From: Candidatus Saccharimonadota bacterium
Lineage (GTDB): Bacteria; Patescibacteriota; Saccharimonadia; Saccharimonadales; UBA4665
DNA: 11,173 nt
Direction: 5' to 3'
Assembly (NCBI GenBank): GCA_029288335.1
Contig: JARIHJ010000064.1
Coordinates: forward strand, 1-11,173
Shown here: in pieces, positions 6,865-11,173 of the stretch
How the letters are laid out: the number at the start of each line of letters is the position of its first letter
Numbering within the stretch: position 1 is the first letter of the stretch
Program-made: the position numbers and the translations under genes
Notes under the pieces: generated by a model
What the model was told of the DNA's origin: nothing
Databases searched by the model: none
The model's input: the letters and a program-made list of their open reading frames with translations, nothing else

Positions 6865-6892
6865 CTAGTGCCCCACTAGTTCGCTATTTGTT
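6865..6892 (+). terminator. Possible terminator after ftsQ
   Basis: CTAGTG (6865-6870) and CACTAG (6874-6879) form a perfect 6-bp stem with a CCC loop, 11 nt after the ftsQ stop. The tail TTCGCTATTTGTT is only moderately T-rich. The position is right for the end of the dcw transcript, but the U-tract is imperfect. Confidence 0.4.
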
Positions 6893-6950
6893 CAGTATAT
6901 ATTTGATCCGTTGAACTACAAATAAAATATATTAAGAATTATTAATTACC

Positions 6951-7040
6951 AAAAAGCAAACTTTTACAAAAATTTGTAAGGGCAGAGGAGTAGGGACAAA
7001 AAAGCATATAAAGCGGATAAATCAATAAAAAAGCAAACTT
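6951..7040 (+). repeat. 13-bp direct repeat pair AAAAAGCAAACTT
   Basis: AAAAAGCAAACTT occurs exactly at 6951-6963 and 7028-7040, 77 bp apart. A partial copy, AAAAAAGCA, lies between them near 6999. All are in the AT-rich half of the intergenic region. Function is unknown; protein-binding iterons are one possibility. Confidence 0.6.
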
Positions 7041-7043
7041 ACG

Positions 7044-7075
7044 TAACTAACTGTGGATAAGTCAAATAACTAACT
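7044..7075. promoter_or_regulatory. DnaA-box-like TGTGGATAA flanked by 9-bp direct repeats
   Basis: TGTGGATAA (7052-7060) is the exact complement of the bacterial DnaA-box consensus TTATCCACA. It is bracketed by two exact copies of TAACTAACT (7044-7052 and 7067-7075). A looser relative, AGCGGATAA, lies at 7012-7020. One perfect box does not make an origin, and convergent gene orientation argues against oriC here. A DnaA-regulated site or another protein-binding cluster is possible. Confidence 0.35.
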
Positions 7076-7203
7076 CGTGATATATGTCACTATGGAGTGC
7101 AGAGATTGGTGAGCATCGTGGCGTCAGCCTCAGCGCTAATACTAAGGCCTTAAAGTATTTTTCGATTTATTTTTACCGATAAAACCGTCGAATCTGAAGA
7201 CTA

Positions 7204-7238
7204 GCGAGTAAACCCCCTGCCCGGGAGGGTACACTCGT
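7204..7238. other. GC-rich imperfect hairpin
   Basis: CGAGT (7205-7209) pairs with ACTCG (7233-7237). Inside a 2x2 internal loop, ACCC (7212-7215) pairs with GGGT (7227-7230), and a short apical extension closes a GCCCG loop. It stands out from the AT-rich surroundings and ends 14 nt before an extended -10 element. There is no T-tract on either side. It could be an operator, a processing element or part of an RNA. Confidence 0.4.
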
Positions 7239-7251
7239 CATCCAAAGACAC

Positions 7252-7260
7252 TGTTATAAT
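7252..7260 (+). promoter_or_regulatory. Extended -10 promoter in the intergenic region
   Basis: TGTTATAAT matches TG-n-TATAAT exactly. No recognisable -35 lies 17 bp upstream. A transcript starting near 7267 would run into a 7-bp inverted repeat (ATACATT 7272-7278, AATGTAT 7288-7294) and a tandem repeat, and then toward the convergent gene. It could drive a small RNA or an antisense transcript. Confidence 0.35.
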
Positions 7261-7296
7261 AGTCGTAAAAGATACATTGTGCGACGTAATGTATAT

Positions 7297-7339
7297 GCCT
7301 GGATATCGCTACTTTCACCCGCCTGGATTTGCTATTTTT
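7297..7339 (+). repeat. Imperfect tandem repeat, 24-bp period
   Basis: GCCTGGATATCGCTACTTT (7297-7315) is repeated as GCCTGGATTTGCTATTTTT (7321-7339). A third fragment, TCGCTACTT, recurs at 7350-7358. The second copy runs into a T9 tract (7335-7343). No function is assigned. Confidence 0.5.
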
Positions 7340-7390
7340 TTTTGCTGCTTCGCTACTTATCTTTTAATGGTTCTTTAATCCTACCCTATT

Positions 7391-7441
7391 CTGGCTCAAA
7401 CGTTGCATTTGAAGCCTCACGTGGTTTCACTCTCAAGCCAG
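7391..7441. other. Possible branched RNA fold or inverted repeats
   Basis: CTGGCT (7391-7396) pairs with AGCCAG (7436-7441). Inside it, CAAA pairs with TTTG (7397-7400 with 7408-7411), and GAAGCC pairs with GGTTTC (7411-7416 with 7423-7428, one G-U). The two inner helices compete for base 7411. The helices are short, so this is only suggestive of a small three-way-junction RNA. Confidence 0.25.
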
Positions 7442-7476
7442 TATAAGTAGTAATGTTCGTAAAATGTTCTTTTAGC

Positions 7477-7498
7477 AAAACACCTTAGTGTCTAAGTG
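7477..7498 (-). terminator. Possible intrinsic terminator of the minus-strand operon
   Basis: On the minus strand CACTTAG, loop ACA and CTAAGGTG form a 7-bp stem with one bulged G, followed by TTTTGC. It lies 21 nt past the stop of the 205-residue gene. The stem is modest and the U-run only four bases. Confidence 0.4.
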
Positions 7499-7518
7499 GT
7501 AGATCCTTCAAAGCAGCT

Positions 7519-8139
7519 TTAACTGACCTTATGGTGGCCATCATCTAAAGTCCGGTGAGCTGATATTCTCCGGCCGTCAGAAGGCGCGGCAGTTCTTAAC
7601 TTGGTTCCTCTTCGAACTGAATCGGCGTGTAGTTCCTCGACTTTATTGGCAGCTGTGTTATCTCCGATATAGCGCCGCCAGAGTATGTGGGTAGCGCTGA
7701 TTTGTTGCGCATTGGCACTACGAACGATCCACACGGGACGTCTGATTGTCCCGGCATCACTGGCCAAGACCGAACTTAGACTGGCATTCACTATAAAACC
7801 TACGACATCGGTGCCTAATTCATCTAAATTATTACGTCTACTGTGGAATAGGCCACTTTCAATCAAGCTTTCTGCGGGCTCTTCTAAAGGAGCGATGTGA
7901 ATATTTAATATATTTCCTAGAAAGTGCTCGCCGCGCAAGGCGTCCAATAAGCGTTGCCTTGCCGCCCAGTTGTTGCGCACGCCTTCTAGAGTTGGAGCTT
8001 TTAGCCTGAAAGTTGGAGGAAGATAAGTGTTGGCAAGCGCATCTTCTACAAAAGACAGATTAGCTGCTTGCACGGCTTGTTCTTCACCGTGTTCAAATCT
8101 TACCAGGTCGAACTCAAAGTTGTTGGTCTCACTTGACAC
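7519..8139 (-). CDS. Unrecognised arginine-rich soluble protein
   Basis: I do not recognise this protein. The start is GTG at 8137-8139, supported by AGGGAAG (8147-8153) seven bases upstream; that Shine-Dalgarno overlaps the stop of the preceding sigma4/HARE gene, so the two are very likely co-transcribed and translationally coupled. The product is 206 residues counting the initiator. No signal peptide or membrane segment is visible. The N-terminal half is acidic and probably helical; the middle (VVGFIVNASLSSVLAS, then RRPVWIVRSAN) looks like alternating strands and helices; the C-terminus is polar and rich in Arg and His. It has about 19 Arg and only 4 Lys, the reverse of its neighbour, which has 35 Lys and 20 Arg. 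A regulatory partner of the upstream protein is a guess from linkage only. Confidence 0.75.
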   Translation of the reverse strand: MSSETNNFEFDLVRFEHGEEQAVQAANLSFVEDALANTYLPPTFRLKAPTLEGVRNNWAARQRLLDALRGEHFLGNILNIHIAPLEEPAESLIESGLFHSRRNNLDELGTDVVGFIVNASLSSVLASDAGTIRRPVWIVRSANAQQISATHILWRRYIGDNTAANKVEELHADSVRRGTKLRTAAPSDGRRISAHRTLDDGHHKVS

Positions 8140-8146
8140 GTGGCAG

Positions 8147-8153
8147 CTTCCCT
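8147..8153 (-). promoter_or_regulatory. RBS overlapping the upstream stop codon
   Basis: On the minus strand the stop TAG of the sigma4/HARE gene runs directly into the Shine-Dalgarno, giving TAGGGAAG, seven bases before the GTG at 8139. This decides the non-ATG start and implies translational coupling of the two genes. Confidence 0.8.
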
Positions 8154-9210
8154 ACTCGGCTTCGGCAAGGTCGTAAGTGGCTTTAGCGACACGCTTGAAC
8201 TGTGGTTTGCCCTGGAGGTTTAGCAAAATCGTGGTTTCTTTAACGTAACGGTTTTTTAGGACCTGCTTGACGATTTCGTCGCGGTGGAGCGGCTGGTTAG
8301 CTTTCTTTAGGACATCGGCGATGATGTCGGCGACCGTGCCCTTTTCGTAACCCCATTCCTTAAGAGCGTAAATACCTCGGCCAATTAGGACGAAGCGCTT
8401 GTCCTTGATGAGCTCGTTGTGGATGGCTTGGACAGTGACATCTTTACGCTTAAAGTCAGAATTTTTTATGGCTTCGGCGATCTCACTAAAGTGCATATGT
8501 TTGCCGTTTTGCTTCAAAATAACGTAAATTTTGTCGCGAATGTTCTTCGGATTCACTAGTGGCCATTTGACTAGGCCCCATTGCCCGTTCAGGCTAGTCA
8601 GGTGCTTGCTGATTGTGGCCATAGCGGTTGCTTGCGCCTGATCTGTTATGGCGGCGGCTTTCGCGATGGCAGTAATAGTTTCAGGGTGGCCAATCTGTTT
8701 GACAGTGGCAACCAGGCCAGAAACCGTACTCTTGAGGGCTTTTTCGTTACTAAATTTGTCGGTATTGGCCGCTGCCTGATAGAAATCGTCATCCTCTGAA
8801 ACTGAAATTAGACTTGGGCACAAACGCACGATAAAAGCCAGGCGTGACTGCTCGATTTTATCCTCGCTCTTCAGGACTTGTTGAGTTAATGTTGAGATAC
8901 GCGCAGCACCACCGTCGGCATCGATGGCTTTGGCAATCACCTGCTCTATGTCAGATAAATCCTTTAAGTTGCCTGCCTCGCCGGCAGCTACCAGGCGGTT
9001 AACGGTTGCCTTTTCCAGCTGGCGGACGCGCTCACGAGTGATGCCGAGATGTTCGCCAATTTGCTCGAGTGTTTCCTTGCGGTCATATAAGCCGAAGCGG
9101 CGCGCGACAATTTCCCTTTCGCGCTCACGCTCAATAGTGTCAAGTATGTCTTTGACTACTTTTACGGAGTTAATACTGCTAGCTTTACTGTTGGTACTGT
9201 TGTCGGCCAC
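8152..9210 (-). CDS. Sigma-region-4 / tandem winged-helix (HARE-like) transcription protein
   Basis: This is a probable RNA polymerase-associated regulator of 352 residues. Residues 27-75 are a clear sigma70 region 4: EREREIVARRFGLYDRKETL, then IGEHLGITRERVRQLE, the -35-recognition helix-turn-helix. Residues about 222-290 (NIRDKIYVILKQNGKHMHFSEIAEAIK to LIGRGIYALKEWG) resemble a HARE-HTH domain as in the delta subunit RpoE. A second similar segment, GTVADIIADVLKKANQPLHRDEIV, follows to the end. Residues 90-215 contain two weaker segments of the same style. Sigma regions 1-3 are absent, so it is not a complete sigma factor, and the acidic tail of classical delta is also missing. The start is GTG at 9208-9210 with AGGAG (9218-9222) seven bases upstream, driven by a near-consensus promoter at 9240-9268. 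Confidence 0.85.
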   Translation of the reverse strand: MADNSTNSKASSINSVKVVKDILDTIEREREREIVARRFGLYDRKETLEQIGEHLGITRERVRQLEKATVNRLVAAGEAGNLKDLSDIEQVIAKAIDADGGAARISTLTQQVLKSEDKIEQSRLAFIVRLCPSLISVSEDDDFYQAAANTDKFSNEKALKSTVSGLVATVKQIGHPETITAIAKAAAITDQAQATAMATISKHLTSLNGQWGLVKWPLVNPKNIRDKIYVILKQNGKHMHFSEIAEAIKNSDFKRKDVTVQAIHNELIKDKRFVLIGRGIYALKEWGYEKGTVADIIADVLKKANQPLHRDEIVKQVLKNRYVKETTILLNLQGKPQFKRVAKATYDLAEAE

Positions 9211-9239
9211 TCTCGAGCTCCTGCTCCTTGATATCTTAG

Positions 9240-9268
9240 ATTATAAAACCCTACCACTTGTAAGTCAA
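9240..9268 (-). promoter_or_regulatory. Near-consensus sigma70 promoter for the sigma4/HARE operon
   Basis: Read on the minus strand: TTGACT (9263-9268), exactly 17 bp, then TATAAT (9240-9245). This is five of six and six of six consensus bases with ideal spacing, the strongest promoter in the window. Initiation near 9233 gives a leader of only about 23 nt holding the AGGAG ribosome-binding site. Confidence 0.8.
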
Positions 9269-9313
9269 GTTAGTTTTCAGATTAGTTTTCTGACTCTAAC
9301 CCCTAGGAGTATT

Positions 9314-9363
9314 CTAGCACAAAGTTGCTAGCTTTGCATAGTCTTTGTAAGCAAGCTCACAAA
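9314..9363 (-). terminator. Weak hairpins in the topA 3' region
   Basis: Two hairpins lie 20-70 nt beyond the topA stop. CTCACAAA (9356-9363) pairs with TTTGTAAG (9344-9351) around a 4-nt loop; its one imperfect pair becomes G-U only in minus-strand RNA, which fits a topA transcript. CTAGCA and TGCTAG (9314-9319, 9326-9331) form a perfect 6-bp stem. Neither is followed by a clear U-tract, so termination is uncertain. Confidence 0.35.
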
Positions 9364-9382
9364 ATTGGTTGACCTACAAAAG

Positions 9383-11135
9383 TTACTTCTTGGCACGACG
9401 AAAGGGTTTTTTAGCGGGCGCCTTCGCTAGCAATTCTTTAGCGGCGTTAGCATCGAGTGATTTCGGGTCAGTATCCTTGGGGATCTTGGCGTTTTTTGTG
9501 CCATCGGTGACGTAAGGGCCAAAGCGGCCATTAAGTACTTTCAGGCCGTCGCCAAAGTCAGCGATATTTTTCTCAGCATCTTTTTGAAGCTTTTGTAAGT
9601 ATAATTCGCGGGCCTCGGCTTCACTTATATCGTGGGGGTCGTGAGGCTTGATCGAGACAAAAGTTGAGCCTATCTTAACGTAGGGTCCAAATCGACCGAT
9701 GTTAGAGATAATTTCCTGCCCGTCGGCGGTCTTTCCTACCAATCGGGGTAATTTAAACATTTTTAGTGCCTCATCTAGACTTATCGTCTCGATTTTGGCG
9801 CCTTTTGGTAGCGGTGCAAAAGCCGGCTTTAATTGTTTATCTCCGTCAGCCCCATCTTCTTTGTCACCTTTCTGCAACATTGGTCCAAACCTACCGAAAC
9901 GAGCATAAATTGGCTTACCAGACTCTGGATCATTACCCACTAGCCTGGCCTGGGCGGCTTCGGCTCGGCTAACTTCACTGCTGGCTTCAACTGATTTATG
10001 AAATGGCTCGTAGAACTCACTCAGAACACTTAAGCGGTCCTTTTCTTCTTCGGCTATGTCGTCGAGTTCGGCCTCAATTTGCTTGGTGAAATCGTAGTCC
10101 ATCACTTTATCAAAATGCTTGAGTAAAAAGTCGGTTACCACTCTGGCGGTGTCGGTTGGCAGTAGTTTATTAGTATCTTTTCCGTAGAAAATCTCATCTT
10201 GGGTCGTAGCAATCTGGCCGTTTGCCAGTGTAATTTTAATGATTTTGCGCGGTTCGCCCTCGACGTCACCGCGTTCTACGTAGCCGCGACTTTGGATGGT
10301 GGCGATAGTCGGTGCGTAGGTGCTGGGCCGGCCGATACCGAGCTTTTCAAGCTGTCTGACTAGTGAGGCTTCGGTATAGCGGGCTGGTCCGCGACTCAAG
10401 CTTTCCAACCCTTCAGCGCTGACTAGCTCTAATTTGTCGCCGGGCTTGACCGGTGGCAGCAATTTGTCATCGTAGCTGCTGCCGTAAACTTTTAAAAATC
10501 CATCGAAGCTGACTATTTCACCGCTAGCGATTAGTTCGTCTTCATTGCTAGTGGGTTGAATTTTGATGGTAGTTTTTTCAAGTTTGGCTGACGCCATTTG
10601 GCTAGCAACAGCTCGACGCCAGATCAAGTCGTACAGTTTTTTTGCGCGCTCATCTGTGCCGGCATTTACTTTTTTAACATCGGTCGGACGGATGGCCTCG
10701 TGAGCTTCTTGAGCCCCAGCCGAGCTGGTCTTGTAATGCCTAATTGCGCCGTAGTCAGCACCATATTTTTGAACAATATATTTGTTCATTTGGCTAATTG
10801 CCTGCTGGCTCATATTTAGAGAATCGGTTCTCATATAAGTTATTAGACCGGCTTCGTATAGCTGTTGGCTCAAACGCATAGTCTGGCGTGGACTCATACC
10901 CAGTCGGCTGCTGGCGGCTTGCTGGAGGGTGCTAGTAGTGAACGGCGGGGCCGGATTTCTAACGCCAGGCTTTTTGGTAACGCCGCTGACGCTAAAGCTA
11001 GCGTTGGCCCATTCGGCTAGAATTTTCTCAACTTCGCCAGCGGTTTTATAGGGTTTGTTAACTTCGGCTACTAATTCGGTTCCGTCGGCTAGCTTGAAAT
11101 TGGCACTGATTTTGAAGCTCGATTCGGCCGAATGT
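9383..11135 (-). CDS. topA: DNA topoisomerase I, 5'-truncated at contig end
   Basis: This type IA topoisomerase relaxes negatively supercoiled DNA. About 583 genuine residues are present; the Toprim domain and part of the N-terminus are missing beyond the contig edge. The first real full codon is His at 11132-11134. The catalytic tyrosine is in GLITYMRTDS (codon 10835-10837), followed by the type IA blocks AQEAHEAIRPTD and TEASLVRQLEKLGIGRPSTYAPTI. The C-terminus carries three repeats centred on GRFGP (near 9507-9535, 9676-9700 and 9877-9910) instead of tetracysteine zinc fingers, and ends in the basic tail AKAPAKKPFRRAKK. The longer frame that begins at 11152 uses a start codon lying in sequencing adapter and must not be taken as the N-terminus. 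Confidence 0.96.
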
Positions 11136-11173
11136 CTGTCTCTTATACACATCTGACGCTGCCGACGATAAGG
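11136..11173. other. Nextera adapter contamination at contig end
   Basis: From 11136 the sequence begins CTGTCTCTTATACACATCT, the Tn5 mosaic end used in Nextera libraries, and continues through 11168 with GACGCTGCCGACGA, the rest of the read-1 transposase adapter in reverse complement. The final TAAGG would be the first bases of an i5 index. None of this is genomic. Translated on the minus strand it yields the well-known artefact MCIRDR. Confidence 0.98.

Larger units (their letters stand above)
6854..7518. other. 665-bp convergent intergenic region with repeats and structure
   Basis: The region lies between the 3' ends of ftsQ (plus) and the 205-residue gene (minus). The part from 6880 to 7080 is AT-rich and carries short direct repeats and a DnaA-like box. 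The part from 7200 to 7500 has a GC-rich hairpin, an extended -10 promoter, a tandem repeat, a T9 run at 7335-7343 and inverted repeats. I checked both strands by eye for tRNA T-arms, tmRNA ends, the RNase P conserved core and the SRP Alu/S-domain motif, and found none complete. No convincing protein gene is present. Confidence 0.6.

Noticed and set aside
7150..7200. tmRNA 5' end on the minus strand (AGATTCGACGG resembles the conserved GGATTCGACGG)
   Set aside because: No acceptor-stem GGGG at the right distance, no tag reading frame and no T-arm or CCA end could be found in either direction.
7279..7299. Possible dif/Xer site (GTGCGACGTAATGTATAT resembles the XerC arm and centre of E. coli dif)
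   Set aside because: The left arm matches only with a gap and the XerD-side arm does not match; the similarity is probably chance despite the convergent setting.
7297..7358. CRISPR-like array
   Set aside because: Only two imperfect copies and a fragment, with a period of 24 bp and no true spacers.
8924..9331. 135-residue plus-strand ORF over the sigma4/HARE gene start
   Set aside because: It overlaps the conserved sigma region 4 and its promoter; low-complexity Ser/Leu/Arg translation indicates a shadow frame.
11134..11152. topA start codon at 11152 (MCIRDR N-terminus)
   Set aside because: The codons are sequencing adapter; the real gene continues beyond the contig edge.

Overview
The window looks like one assembled contig from a Candidate Phyla Radiation (Patescibacteria) bacterium, most probably a Saccharibacteria (TM7)-type lineage. 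This is inferred from a stripped-down division/cell-wall cluster, a sigma-region-4 protein fused to tandem winged-helix/HARE-like segments, a topoisomerase I that ends in GRFGP repeats and a lysine-rich tail rather than zinc fingers, and tight gene packing. TGA is used as a normal stop (ftsI, ftsW), which argues against the recoded Gracilibacteria/Absconditabacteria. No rRNA or phylogenetic marker was compared, so the placement is an inference.

Left part (1-6853, plus strand). After a probable UvrA C-terminus (1-83) comes a condensed dcw cluster: rsmH (mraW), a 19-codon ORF, an ftsL-like gene, ftsI, a 14-codon leader ORF, ftsW, murG and ftsQ/divIB. Together these cover 16S rRNA methylation, septal peptidoglycan polymerisation (FtsW glycosyltransferase plus FtsI transpeptidase), lipid II formation (MurG) and the bitopic scaffold (FtsL, FtsQ). 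mraY, murC-F, ftsA and ftsZ are not inside the run. Good -10 elements lie before ftsI and before ftsW. ftsW and murG overlap by 68 nt, and murG and ftsQ are 4 nt apart.

Middle (6854-7518). A 665-bp region between convergent genes has no convincing protein gene. It holds an AT-rich stretch with a 13-bp direct repeat, a consensus-like DnaA box between two 9-bp direct repeats, a GC-rich hairpin, an extended -10 promoter, a tandem 24-bp-period repeat and a possible branched RNA fold. I could not match it to any known RNA family.

Right part (7519-11135, minus strand). Read right to left: a 5'-truncated topA, a near-consensus promoter (TTGACT-17-TATAAT), the sigma4/HARE-like regulator, and an unrecognised arginine-rich 205-residue protein whose ribosome-binding site overlaps the regulator's stop codon.

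The last 38 bases (11136-11173) are Nextera transposase adapter plus probable index bases, not genome. The apparent topA N-terminus MCIRDR is translated adapter.
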